A DNA stretch of 64,000 nucleotides from Terriglobia bacterium (lineage in GTDB: Bacteria; Acidobacteriota; Terriglobia; Terriglobales; Acidobacteriaceae): positions 1 through 64,000 of the forward strand of contig JAIQEY010000014.1 in NCBI GenBank assembly GCA_020073565.1, written 5' to 3'. The translations under genes and the position numbers were made by a program. Below are positions 8,549 to 16,711 of this stretch, piece by piece (position 1 is the stretch's first letter; every line of letters begins with the position of its first letter). The notes beneath the pieces were generated by a model. That model saw only the letters and a list, made by a program, of their open reading frames with translations. It made no database searches and was not told the origin of the DNA.

Positions 8549-8598
8549 ACTTCTAGCTTTTGGCTTCTAGCTCGTGGCTCGTGGCTCGTAGCTCGCAG
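8549..8598. repeat. Stutter repeat (GGCTTCTAGCTCGTGGCTCG)
   Basis: Degenerate units of CTAGCTT/GGCTCGT fill much of the 103-base gap between argF and the cPGS-like gene. It is the same kind of low-complexity spacer as at 5258, 7325 and 7547, with a different unit sequence. Confidence 0.65.
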
Positions 8599-8640
8599 CC
8601 GCCTTCCCTGAGAGCTAAGACTTGACACCTGAGACCTTCC

Positions 8641-9981
8641 CTACACTTGCACCAGCCGACGCTTCTCCACGTTCTGTACAAACTCCGCGATCAGTTGCGT
8701 GACCCCGTGCGGCCCGCGCTCTTCGATTTCGTAACCGACGCGCACCGTTGGGTGCTTGATGTTCAGAATGTGCGCCAGATCGACGGGCGTGGCAATCACG
8801 ACGACGTCACATGGGGTACGGTTGATGGTTTCTTCCAGTTCATGCCGCTGCATGTCGCCATATCCCATGGCGGGTAGCAGCGTCGTCATGTGCGAGTACT
8901 TTTCGAACGTCGAGCGGATCGAACCCACCGCATACGGGCGAGCATCCACCAGTTCCGCAGCGCCGCTTTGCCGCGCCGCCACCACGCCTGCGCCGTAGCA
9001 CATTTCACCGTGGGTGAGGGTCGGTCCGTCCTCGACCACCAGCACGCGCTTGCCACGAATCTTTGCTGGATCGTCGACCGACACGCGACAAGCCGTTTCG
9101 ATCACCCGCGCACCGGGGTTCGCATGCTCGATGTTTCTGCGAACGGTCGCAACGTTCTCAGGCGCGGCGGTGTCCACCTTGTTAATCACCACTACCTGTG
9201 CTCGCCGCAGGTTGACTTCGCCCGGATAGTAGGCCAACTCGTGCCCCGGCCGGTGCGGATCGGCCACCACGATCTCCAGATCCGACACGTAAAACGGGGT
9301 GTCATTGTTGCCGCCATCCCACAGAATGACGTCGGCTTCTTGTTCCGCCTGGCGCAGGATCTTTTCGTAGTCCACCCCCGCGTAGACGACTGTTCCGTGG
9401 ACCAGGTGTGGCTCATACTCCTCGCGTTCTTCAATCGTGCAGTGATGGCGCTCCAGATCCGCCATCGTGGCAAAGCGCTGCACCGCTTGCGCCGCCAGGT
9501 CTCCGTACGGCATGGGATGGCGAATGGCCACGATCTTCAGCCCCGCCCGCCGCAACTCCTTCGCCACCATCCGCGACAACGGACTCTTCCCGCACCCCGT
9601 TCGCACCGCGCAGATCGAAATCACCGGCACCGAGGACTTCAGTTGGGTATGCTGAGTGCTCAACAGCCAGAAATCCGCCCCCGCCGCCAACACGCGGGAC
9701 GCCAGGTGCATGAGCGTCTGGTGCGCGACGTCGCTGTAAGAGAACACAACCACGTCGATTTCCTGCTCGCGAATCAGCTTTTCGAGGTCTTTCTCCTCCG
9801 CGATCGGAATGCCATCGGAGTATCCCGGCCCCGCTAATTCCGCGGGATAACGCCGCCCGGCAATGTCGGGTATCTGGGTTGCCGTAAAGGTAACCACTCG
9901 ATAAAGGGGATTGTTGCGAAAGATAACGTTGAAGTTATGGAAGTCGCGACCCGCGGCACCTAGAATGAGCACTTTCTTCAT
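8641..9981 (-). CDS. Cyclic 2,3-diphosphoglycerate synthetase-like P-loop protein
   Basis: 446 residues; ATG 9981 with GGAGG ten bases upstream. The N-terminal half (1-115) is Rossmann-like (KKVLILGAAGRDFHNFNV). A P-loop RTGCGKS (127-133), a DGGNND acidic segment and VVINKVD (a guanine-specificity-like NKxD) follow, which is characteristic of the family annotated as archaeal cyclic-2,3-bisphosphoglycerate synthetase. Archaeal members make an osmolyte. Bacterial homologues are poorly characterised, and here the gene heads an operon with two carbamoyltransferases, carbamate kinase and ornithine aminotransferase. A role in carbamoyl-phosphate metabolism, or as an assembly or sensor NTPase, is plausible but unproven. 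Confidence 0.8.
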   Translation of the reverse strand: MKKVLILGAAGRDFHNFNVIFRNNPLYRVVTFTATQIPDIAGRRYPAELAGPGYSDGIPIAEEKDLEKLIREQEIDVVVFSYSDVAHQTLMHLASRVLAAGADFWLLSTQHTQLKSSVPVISICAVRTGCGKSPLSRMVAKELRRAGLKIVAIRHPMPYGDLAAQAVQRFATMADLERHHCTIEEREEYEPHLVHGTVVYAGVDYEKILRQAEQEADVILWDGGNNDTPFYVSDLEIVVADPHRPGHELAYYPGEVNLRRAQVVVINKVDTAAPENVATVRRNIEHANPGARVIETACRVSVDDPAKIRGKRVLVVEDGPTLTHGEMCYGAGVVAARQSGAAELVDARPYAVGSIRSTFEKYSHMTTLLPAMGYGDMQRHELEETINRTPCDVVVIATPVDLAHILNIKHPTVRVGYEIEERGPHGVTQLIAEFVQNVEKRRLVQV

Positions 9982-10300
9982 GATTTCAGTCCTCCCCGAC
10001 CCCGCGCTTACTCTCTATGGTCGCGCTGGCTGGGCAGACAGGCTGTGAGGGACATCACAGGGGATTGTGTCCGGCGACTGTTAACAAAGTGATTAATGAC
10101 GATGCTTCGTCGCCCGCGACCAGCTCTCGTCAGCGCCCGGGGCGCCCACCATCCGGCCCGACCACTTCGCCAGAGGTAAGTCCGTGTAGTTGCAAGTCAG
10201 TAACTACGGTCGCGGCGGCAGGAACATCGGCCTTTCGCGTGCATTGCGATTGCCATCTCTTTGGTTCAACTCCCTAAGAAGAGAAGACTGGACCCAGCCA
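9982..10300. other. Regulatory intergenic region
   Basis: 319 bases without a credible gene separate the divergent cPGS-like operon and the small zinc protein at 10301. The region holds the perfect CRP-like palindrome at 10044-10059 and the GGAGG of the cPGS-like gene at its left edge. Short open frames here have no homology-like features or ribosome binding sites. Confidence 0.7.
10044..10059. promoter_or_regulatory. CRP/FNR-family-like operator TGTGA-N6-TCACA
   Basis: TGTGAGGGACATCACA is a perfect match to the TGTGA-N6-TCACA palindrome bound by CRP-type regulators. Its centre is about 70 bases upstream of the cPGS-like start, a usual distance for an activator site. Near-identical sites occur upstream of the ferredoxin, of the small membrane peptide and of the last gene of the window. 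Confidence 0.6.
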
Positions 10301-10576
10301 ATGTTGCAGAAATGTGCGAACCCATCTTGTACCGCTCCCTTCCGCTCGCTGCGTGAAGGCAAGCTGTTTCTAGCGGAAACTCTCCCCCAAGACCCCAGCC
10401 AACGGTTCGATGGCGAACGCCACAAGGTACGCCGTCGGGAACACTTCTGGCTCTGTGACGCCTGCTCTCCTCATTTCACACTCCGCTTTGACGCTGAGCG
10501 CGGAATGCTGACTGTGCCCCTCATCGACTACCAGGCACCACGCTTCCTGACTCGGGCCGTCGGCGAGAGGTGTTGA
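10301..10576 (+). CDS. Small zinc-ribbon-like protein, unknown function
   Basis: 91 residues from ATG 10301; the frame is open further upstream, but without a start that fits. The N-terminus has CANPSC (C-x4-C) and the middle has CDAC (C-x2-C), a likely zinc site made of two Cys pairs, followed by a basic and hydrophobic C-terminal half. There is no signal peptide or membrane helix. It abuts the next gene exactly (stop TGA, then ATG), so the two are co-translated. Small proteins of this type with an N-terminal 'CANPxC' seem common in Acidobacteriota; the function is unknown. Confidence 0.65.
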   Translation: MLQKCANPSCTAPFRSLREGKLFLAETLPQDPSQRFDGERHKVRRREHFWLCDACSPHFTLRFDAERGMLTVPLIDYQAPRFLTRAVGERC

Positions 10577-11080
10577 ATGGGGAATGAAGTGCTCAAGGAC
10601 CGTCGCCCCCTAACCCGCTTCCCATGCGCTGTATGTGGGATCGAAACCAGTCAGCATGCCAGTTGGTTCCTGGTGGTCGAGAACCGCTGGGTCGACCGTC
10701 TCAAGATCCTCTCCTGGCATCCGGTGTTGGCGGCCCAGAAAGACATGTTGACGGTCTGCAGCCGGCAACATCTCAAGATGCTGATCACCCACTGGTTGAC
10801 CCAAGCCAACCTCGACTTCCAGGCCGGCGGCGATCCGGCCGTGCCGATCACGAGCAAAACTCAGACGGACATGGAACTGGGGCCGCTCGCACTGGGCAGG
10901 CTCGTGGGAGAACTCGCCGTTCACCGCGAGTCCTGCTCTTGCGTCTGGACGGGATCTCCTGAGACTCTGGAGTGCATTCTGAACGCTCTCATTAGCGGCG
11001 TGGAACCCAGAACGCCCGCCCTAAACTCTTCCACGTTCGACGTGTCCCCGGATTACTACCGCGAGTTTGCCTTTCAATAA
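10577..11080 (+). CDS. Conserved hypothetical protein with N-terminal Cys pair
   Basis: 167 residues, starting directly after the stop of the preceding gene. CAVC at about residues 17-20 and a CSRQHLKMLITHW segment near 62-74 could form a mixed Cys/His metal site. The rest is soluble-looking, with no recognisable domain. The tight pairing with another small Cys-rich protein suggests a two-component module. A hairpin follows the stop. Confidence 0.55.
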   Translation: MGNEVLKDRRPLTRFPCAVCGIETSQHASWFLVVENRWVDRLKILSWHPVLAAQKDMLTVCSRQHLKMLITHWLTQANLDFQAGGDPAVPITSKTQTDMELGPLALGRLVGELAVHRESCSCVWTGSPETLECILNALISGVEPRTPALNSSTFDVSPDYYREFAFQ

Positions 11081-11081
11081 A

Positions 11082-11112
11082 AGCGCTGGCAGAGTCTAGC
11101 TCTGCCGGCGCT
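11082..11112. terminator. Stem-loop after the hypothetical pair
   Basis: AGCGCTGGCAGAG (11082-11094) pairs with CTCTGCCGGCGCT (11100-11112) with one G-T type mismatch and a five-base loop, starting two bases after the stop codon. There is no T-run on the plus strand, so it may be a weak or factor-assisted terminator, or an RNA-stability element. Confidence 0.4.
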
Positions 11113-11259
11113 CCCGCCAAACTTTCCAGGCCCTCCCGATCCTCGCGCTCTCCTCGGAACCGAGAATTGGACCCTCCCCCTGGTAATCCCCAAGATGGTG
11201 GAGATCGCTAATCTCCAAATGCGCGGCGCCGAATGCTTGAGTAGGGGGATCTCGTCCTC

Positions 11260-12519
11260 ATGCGCCAAATCTGTCGTATCGTCACGGCAATCCTGATTGC
11301 CAGCGCTGCCAGCCTTGCGCAGGTTGCTGGAGCAAGTGACCAGGAAACGATTCGCCTGCTGGTCCAACAGATCAAGGAACTTCAAGAAAAGGTAGGCGCT
11401 CTGGAAGCAAGGCAGCCGCAGCCAAGGGCGAACCTAGATTCATCGGCGCAGGTTCAACGTCTGGAAAACTCGGCGACCACCATCGCACTGCCCACCGAAT
11501 TCTCCCACGAAATCCGGGGAATCCAATGGCGTGGTTTTGGCGAGGTCAATTACAAGGTCCTGGATCAGCGCACGCCCGAACTGGGAACGCACGGCTTCGT
11601 GCCCGGATCAGCGGGCAACTTCTACACCGGCGACTTCGACCTCCTCCTGACCGCTAGGATCAACGACAAGGCCAGCGTCCTGTCCGAGATCGTGTTTGGG
11701 GAAGGCGATGCCCAAACGTATGGTGTGGACCTCGAGCGCTTCCTGTTGAAATATGACTACAACGACCGCCTGAGGATGTCGTTTGGCCGCTATCACACTG
11801 CCATCGGCTACTACAACACCGCCTTCCACAGCGGCAAATGGCTGCTAACCACCGCGGATCGCCCGCTGATTATGGAATTTGCCGCTCACGGCGGCGTGCT
11901 ACCCACGCAGGCCATAGGCATCTCGGTCACCGGCCTCGTCCCGTCGGGAAGACTCGGATTGAACTATCTAGTGGAGTACGGTTCCGCTGACACGATTCGG
12001 CCGGATATCGACGGTTCCGGTCATGTTGACGATGAAAATAATAGCAACAACCTCAGCCTCGCTGCTTTCGCCCGCCCCGACTCGATCCCCGGGTTGCAGT
12101 TGGGCGCTTCCGTTTACCACGACAGAATCAGCTATTTCGACCTTGGCCCCACAGTCCGGGTCGGGCAGACCATCGTGAATGGCCACGTAGTGTACGTCGC
12201 GCACGGGATCGAGTTCCTCAACGAGGGCTTCCTGATTCGGCATTCGATTGAGCACAGTTCCACCAGCCTCAATATGCCGGCTTTCTACACGCAACTCTCG
12301 AAGCGGATCGGTCGCCTTCGACCGTTCTTCCGCTATCAATACATCAACACCAGCCAGCGCAGCCTGTTCTGGGATGTGGGATTACGCCATGGACCCTCAT
12401 TCGGCGCCCGCTACGACTTCAACGACAACGTGGCCTTCAAGGCGCAACTCGACCACACCGTACGCCAGGCTCAACCGGACCTGAACGGCGTGCAAACGCA
12501 GTTGGCATTTACGTTTTGA
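11260..12519 (+). CDS. Outer-membrane porin-like protein
   Basis: 419 residues. A signal peptide (about 1-25, ending near SLAQVAGA) is followed by a short coiled coil (LLVQQIKELQEKVGALEARQ) and a long beta-rich region with alternating aromatic and polar residues; the chain ends in AFTF with the terminal phenylalanine usual for beta-barrels. The coiled coil plus barrel layout resembles phosphate- or anion-selective porins. The next gene, four bases downstream, encodes a PstS-like periplasmic domain, so the pair may serve uptake of a small anion. Confidence 0.7.
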   Translation: MRQICRIVTAILIASAASLAQVAGASDQETIRLLVQQIKELQEKVGALEARQPQPRANLDSSAQVQRLENSATTIALPTEFSHEIRGIQWRGFGEVNYKVLDQRTPELGTHGFVPGSAGNFYTGDFDLLLTARINDKASVLSEIVFGEGDAQTYGVDLERFLLKYDYNDRLRMSFGRYHTAIGYYNTAFHSGKWLLTTADRPLIMEFAAHGGVLPTQAIGISVTGLVPSGRLGLNYLVEYGSADTIRPDIDGSGHVDDENNSNNLSLAAFARPDSIPGLQLGASVYHDRISYFDLGPTVRVGQTIVNGHVVYVAHGIEFLNEGFLIRHSIEHSSTSLNMPAFYTQLSKRIGRLRPFFRYQYINTSQRSLFWDVGLRHGPSFGARYDFNDNVAFKAQLDHTVRQAQPDLNGVQTQLAFTF

Positions 12520-12523
12520 CGCG

Positions 12524-13006
12524 GTGACCAGAATGAGAATGAGAACGAATCTTAACGTTTTCCTCTTCCTGACGCTTCTAACCTGCACCTTGGCAGCGTT
12601 CCCTCAAAAAACGGATATTGCCGTGGTCGTCAATCCGGGAAATCCGGTCACCACTCTGACCCTGCCCCAACTACGCAAACTCTTGGCCGGTGAACGGCGT
12701 TCTTGGGCCAACGGCCAGGCGGTGCGAGTCTTCGTTCGCGCCCCCGGCACCCGCGAACGTGCAACCCTCCTCAAATTATTGGGAATGTCGGAGAGCGAGT
12801 ATAAACAGTACTGGACTTCGCAGGTCTTTCGTGGAGAGGCCCAGTTCGAACCGGTTGCGCTGCCTTCCAACGGCATGCAGAAGGAAGCAATTATCGCCAT
12901 CCCGGGCGCCATCGTCCTGATGGATTCCGGGGACGTAAAGCCGCCCGCCAAGGTTGTCAAGATCGAAGGACGTCTGCCCGGCGAGTCGGGCTATCCGATT
13001 CACTAG
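12524..13006 (+). CDS. PstS-like periplasmic binding-domain protein
   Basis: 160 residues from GTG 12524; ATG 12533 and 12539 are alternatives just before the signal peptide (LNVFLFLTLLTCTLAAFPQ). The mature part begins DIAVVVNPGNPV and contains LTLPQLRKLLAGERRSWANG, the pattern of short phosphate-binding-protein-like domains (PBP superfamily). It is much shorter than a full PstS, so it holds one lobe or a minimal version. It is co-transcribed with the porin-like gene. No ABC transporter components are adjacent. Confidence 0.68.
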   Translation: MTRMRMRTNLNVFLFLTLLTCTLAAFPQKTDIAVVVNPGNPVTTLTLPQLRKLLAGERRSWANGQAVRVFVRAPGTRERATLLKLLGMSESEYKQYWTSQVFRGEAQFEPVALPSNGMQKEAIIAIPGAIVLMDSGDVKPPAKVVKIEGRLPGESGYPIH

Positions 13007-13029
13007 TCGCTCCCACCAAGCAAAGAAAG

Positions 13030-13054
13030 GCCCTCATCTGATGAAGACGAGGGC
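13030..13054 (-). terminator. Terminator between the PBP-like gene and ferredoxin
   Basis: GCCCTCATCT (13030-13039) pairs with AGACGAGGGC (13045-13054), with one G-U-compatible mismatch and a five-base loop. On the minus strand the stem is followed by CTTTCTTTGC, so it best serves the ferredoxin. It lies between two convergent genes. Confidence 0.6.
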
Positions 13055-13097
13055 TTCAACCGATTGCCTGACACCGTCCCGGCTCCCGCCAGAATCG

Positions 13098-13352
13098 TCA
13101 GTTCGCGTAGTAGGCCGCGTTCTTCTCCAGGAATTCCTTCTTCTCCTCAGGCAGGTCTTCCGCCGTGAAGATCGAATCCGACGTACAGGCCGGAATGCAG
13201 GCGCCACAATCGATGCATCCCACCGGATCGATGTAAAGTTGCGTCGCCGTTTCAAACTTCGGCTCGTCTTTCTTGGGATGAATGCAATCGGTGGGGCAGA
13301 CTTCCACGCAGAGTTCGTCTTTGATGCAGGTGTCTGTGATTACGTACGCCAT
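13098..13352 (-). CDS. 7Fe/8Fe-type bacterial ferredoxin
   Basis: 84 residues from ATG 13352 (MAYVITDTC); the longer open frame lacks support. The first cluster motif is C9-x5-C15-x3-C19-P-x2-C23, which lacks the second cysteine of the usual CxxCxxCxxxCP. The second is C46-x2-C49-x2-C52-x3-C56. The first pattern resembles 7Fe ferredoxins (one [3Fe-4S], one [4Fe-4S]). It is a low-potential electron carrier in the cytoplasm. Two CRP-like palindromes lie upstream at 13422 and 13468, suggesting control shared with the carbamoyl-phosphate operon. Confidence 0.9.
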   Translation of the reverse strand: MAYVITDTCIKDELCVEVCPTDCIHPKKDEPKFETATQLYIDPVGCIDCGACIPACTSDSIFTAEDLPEEKKEFLEKNAAYYAN

Positions 13353-13421
13353 GGGCTTTTTTCTGAGTCCTTTCCTCAAGTGGATTCTGCTCCTACCTTA
13401 GAGCCCTATCGGCGTTCCAGC

Positions 13422-13437
13422 GGTGACCGTCATCACA
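13422..13437. promoter_or_regulatory. CRP-like operator (proximal) of the ferredoxin gene
   Basis: GGTGACCGTCATCACA matches TGTGA-N6-TCACA with one mismatch. Its centre is about 77 bases upstream of the ferredoxin ATG. Confidence 0.5.
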
Positions 13438-13467
13438 GTCCGCTGTGGCGATTAGCTCACACGGCAG

Positions 13468-13483
13468 CGTGACGGCCGTCACA
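13468..13483. promoter_or_regulatory. CRP-like operator (distal) of the ferredoxin gene
   Basis: CGTGACGGCCGTCACA matches TGTGA-N6-TCACA with one mismatch. It lies 46 bases from the proximal site (centre to centre), so the ferredoxin has tandem sites on roughly the same helical face. Confidence 0.5.
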
Positions 13484-13750
13484 TCCAAGCCGTCCCCTCT
13501 GCCTGTAAAACAGCCTCAACGATTCAGAGGGGAAAAGCAGATTTGCCCGGCCCCACCCCACGACCCCACATGCCGCCACCCAGCGGCGGGCCGGGCAACT
13601 CTTCCCTGGTTTGGACATGCCCCCCAACATTTGTCCAGCCCACCCAATCTCGCCGGTCTCCCTCTGTGATCCTCTTTGCCCTTTGTGGCAAGCGGTTTTC
13701 TCGCCCCCGGCAAGATCGAAGCGTCCCTCCTGCTATGATTTCTTGCTCGT

Positions 13751-15811
13751 ATGTCCATACCTGCCAGCATCGCACTCATTCTCCTCACCCTGAAAATCAC
13801 CGCCTTGCCCTTCGCCCAGCCCAAGACTTCGCCCGCCCCCCGAGCCCCCTACGGCGTTCGCATGGTCCAGCAGTGGATCCCCATGCCCGACGGCGTCCGC
13901 CTGGCCGCCACCCTCTACATGCCCGACAACGCCAGGGAAGACGACAAGTTCCCCGCCCTGCTCGAATATCTGCCCTATCGCAAAGACGACGCAACCGCCG
14001 GGCGCGACTACCCCATCCATGCGTATTTCGCAGCCCACGGCTACGTCAGCGTTCGCGTCGACATTCGGGGCTTCGGCGCCAGCGAAGGAGCGCCCACCGG
14101 CCGCGAATACTCCGAGCAGGAGCAACTCGACTGCGAACAAGTCATCGCATGGCTGGCCGCTCAGCCCTGGTCCACCGGCAAGGTTGGCATGTTCGGAATC
14201 TCCTGGGGAGGTTTCAACTCCATCCAGATGGCGATGCGCCGTCCGCCCGCGCTCAAGGCCATTCTCGCTGTCGATGCCACCGAAGAACTGTTCCACGACG
14301 ACATCCACTACATCGACGGCATGATGCACTTCGACGAGTTCGAACTCAACATGGACCTCGCGCCGGCCATGACCGGCGCGCCCGATTACACGCTCGACGA
14401 AAAAGTGTTAGGCCCGCGCTTCGAATCCGCGCCCTGGTCCCTGCTCTATCTGAAACACCAGCGGGACGGTCAGTTCTGGCGTAGCCCGGTGCGCCCACTG
14501 AGCGAGATCAAGATTCCCTGTCTTCTGATTGGCGGCCTGCTTGATGGCTATCGCGACTCTATCCCGCGCATGTTGCAGCAGGTCAAAGCACCGGTGAAAG
14601 CGATCGTCGGTCCCTGGAATCACACCTTCCCCCATGACGCCGAGCCCGGTCCCCAAATCGAGTGGCGCGACCAGGCCGTCCGCTGGTGGGACTACTGGCT
14701 CAAGAACCGCAATACGGGAATCATGGAAGACGCGCCGCTCGCCATCTACATGCGCGATTGGCACGCCCCCAATCCTCACCTCAAGACTGTGCCCGGAAAA
14801 TGGCGCGGCGAGAAAGGCTGGCCTCCGCAAAACGTAGCGCATACCACACTCTATCTTTACGACGCGCACGTGCTCTCAACCGAACCAGCCAAACCAGCCG
14901 TCCATCAGCTCCGCTACATTCCGTCCGTCGGAGTCGAAGCCGGATTCTGGTGGGGAGAGTTGCTCACCGACCAGCGCCCCGTAGATGCCTTCAGCCTGAT
15001 CTACGACTCCGCCCCGCTGAGAGAAGACCTCACCCTTCTCGGACGCCCCCACGCCCTGCTCGAGGCAAGTTCGTCGGCGCCGCTCGCCGATTGGTTCGCA
15101 CGCCTCTCCGATGTCGCGCCTGATGGCTCGGTAACGCTCGTCACGGGCGCGGGCCTCAGCGGAGCCCAGCGCGAATCAATGACCGATCCCAAAGACCTGG
15201 AGCCGGGCAAGACTTATCCTCTCGACATCGAGATGCACCTGACAACCTGGACCTTCCCCGCAGGCCATCGCATTCGTCTCGCCGTCTCGAACGCACTCTG
15301 GCCGATGGTCTGGCCGACTCCGTACCCGATGACGACGAGCCTGCAGCTCGGTGGACAGACCGGATCGCGGCTCCAACTGCCACTGGTGCCGCCTTCCGCC
15401 TACGCAGCGCCTCAATTCGGACCACCCGAGCCTTCGCAGGAACGCACCGACATTCGCTCGATGGGTTTTCCCTGGCCCGGCGAGTGGAAAACGGAGCCCG
15501 ACGAATTAAACGGTAAGACCAAGGTAACGTGGACCGGTAAATCGGCGGAGGAGTACCCATGGGGCACGGAGGAAGACCTTGAAGCCCTGATTTACGAAAC
15601 GGCCGACGATCAACCAGAGTCCAGTTCCGTGCACGCGGAAGCCGAGATCGTGATGACTCTGAAAGATTACGTCCTGACCTGGCAGGGACACTTAAGTCTG
15701 ACCAGCGACGCCAAGAACTTCTACTACAGATACACCCGGGACCTGCTCAAAGATGGCAAGCCGCTGAAACAGAAGACTTGGGAAGACACGATTCCAAGAG
15801 ATCATCAATGA
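13751..15811 (+). CDS. CocE/NonD-family hydrolase (peptidase S15-like), exported
   Basis: 686 residues. An N-terminal hydrophobic segment (about 1-22) looks like a signal peptide. The alpha/beta-hydrolase domain carries the nucleophile elbow GISWGG with S151, an acid in the LLDGYRDS region and the histidine in GPWNHTFPHD. The C-terminal half has the beta-jelly-roll features (TFPAGHRIRLAVSNALWP) of the X-Pro dipeptidyl-peptidase C-terminal domain. The expected activity is hydrolysis of acyl esters or amides (cocaine-esterase, glutaryl-7-ACA acylase or Xaa-Pro peptidase types); the substrate is unknown. Confidence 0.87.
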   Translation: MSIPASIALILLTLKITALPFAQPKTSPAPRAPYGVRMVQQWIPMPDGVRLAATLYMPDNAREDDKFPALLEYLPYRKDDATAGRDYPIHAYFAAHGYVSVRVDIRGFGASEGAPTGREYSEQEQLDCEQVIAWLAAQPWSTGKVGMFGISWGGFNSIQMAMRRPPALKAILAVDATEELFHDDIHYIDGMMHFDEFELNMDLAPAMTGAPDYTLDEKVLGPRFESAPWSLLYLKHQRDGQFWRSPVRPLSEIKIPCLLIGGLLDGYRDSIPRMLQQVKAPVKAIVGPWNHTFPHDAEPGPQIEWRDQAVRWWDYWLKNRNTGIMEDAPLAIYMRDWHAPNPHLKTVPGKWRGEKGWPPQNVAHTTLYLYDAHVLSTEPAKPAVHQLRYIPSVGVEAGFWWGELLTDQRPVDAFSLIYDSAPLREDLTLLGRPHALLEASSSAPLADWFARLSDVAPDGSVTLVTGAGLSGAQRESMTDPKDLEPGKTYPLDIEMHLTTWTFPAGHRIRLAVSNALWPMVWPTPYPMTTSLQLGGQTGSRLQLPLVPPSAYAAPQFGPPEPSQERTDIRSMGFPWPGEWKTEPDELNGKTKVTWTGKSAEEYPWGTEEDLEALIYETADDQPESSSVHAEAEIVMTLKDYVLTWQGHLSLTSDAKNFYYRYTRDLLKDGKPLKQKTWEDTIPRDHQ

Positions 15812-15922
15812 GCCTCTCCGGTTGGTGCTGAAAAGGCTTTTTCCACCAACAACCGCACATTTCGGTTTGCCGACCAACCGGCAAGAGACTGAGCATTCGA
15901 TGTAAACGAGTGCGCCCCGCGA

Positions 15923-16570
15923 ATGACGAGAGTAGACTACTCGCCGAGGTGGCGTGTGAAATCAAAAGCAGTCCGGAGCGTGGTCACAGTAGCGGCAGTA
16001 ATAATGGTTGGGCTCTGCAGTGCGTTCTCTCAATCAGATCAAGCCAGCGCAGCGTCAAGTTCAGAGACCAATGTTAAGCCCCTTCTGTTGGAAGGGAATG
16101 AAGGCGAACTGCGCACTCGCCGCATTCACACTGACGCCAGTGCGCCCGCCTCTTCCCAATTCATGCTGAAAGTCAGCCCAAAAAACAACGGCTCTCTGCA
16201 TCTGGTGGCAGGTACGGAGGTGCTTGCCCCAGGGGCGACCTTACCGAAACACAGGCACTTGGCCCAAGATGAAATCGTGCTGATCCACAGCGGAACGGCC
16301 CATGTCTGGCTCGGCGATCAAGAGCGCGATCTCCATGCGGGGGGCCTTGTGTTCATTCCGTCGAATACATGGGTAAGTGCAAAGAACATTGGCACCGAGC
16401 CGATCAGCCTGACTTTCATCTTCTCAGCGCCCGGATTCGAGGATACGATGCGATGCAACTCCGTGCCAGCCGGTGAGACCCCCACCCAGATCACGCCAGA
16501 GCAGCAAAAAGACTGCGCGCACCTGGGGCATGCCGAAAGCGCGAGCATGCAAGAACAGCCCCAGAAATAA
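15923..16570 (+). CDS. Exported cupin-domain protein
   Basis: 215 residues. A signal peptide or membrane anchor (VVTVAAVIMVGLCSAFSQ) follows a basic N-terminus. The cupin core (about 85-170) shows G-x5-H-x-H-x3-E/D features: GATLPKHRHLAQDEIVLI, then the second motif GGLVFIPSNTWVSAKN. The C-terminal tail is His/Cys-containing and polar. A secreted metal-binding cupin of unknown ligand; the MBL-fold protein that follows is also exported and may belong to the same transcript. Confidence 0.75.
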   Translation: MTRVDYSPRWRVKSKAVRSVVTVAAVIMVGLCSAFSQSDQASAASSSETNVKPLLLEGNEGELRTRRIHTDASAPASSQFMLKVSPKNNGSLHLVAGTEVLAPGATLPKHRHLAQDEIVLIHSGTAHVWLGDQERDLHAGGLVFIPSNTWVSAKNIGTEPISLTFIFSAPGFEDTMRCNSVPAGETPTQITPEQQKDCAHLGHAESASMQEQPQK

Positions 16571-16711
16571 GCCAAACCGGCGGCAATGCCCGGAGTGAGT
16601 GGCCACGCACAACGCACGTCCGGAAGAGCATTTCTTTCTGAGTTTGACGGGACAATGAATCACCAACTCAGCAGTTCTGTCGCAAGCGCCGGTTTCAAAC
16701 GGGGGTACGCC

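Larger units (their letters stand above)
13353..13750. other. Intergenic region between ferredoxin and S15-family hydrolase
   Basis: About 400 bases between divergent genes. The left part holds two CRP-like palindromes for the ferredoxin. The right part is C-rich, with open frames on both strands that look like compositional shadows; no gene is supported. Confidence 0.6.

Noticed and set aside
8890..9837. Long plus-strand open frame antisense to the cPGS-like gene
   Set aside because: It mirrors the codon structure of the opposite strand, has no ribosome binding site and resembles no protein family; high GC creates such shadows throughout the window.
10017..10277. 86-codon frame in the cPGS promoter region
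   Set aside because: Spans the CRP-like operator, has no ribosome binding site and no protein-like composition.
13441..13463. TGTGG-N8-TCACA as a further CRP-like site
   Set aside because: The spacer is eight rather than six bases and the left half site has a mismatch.
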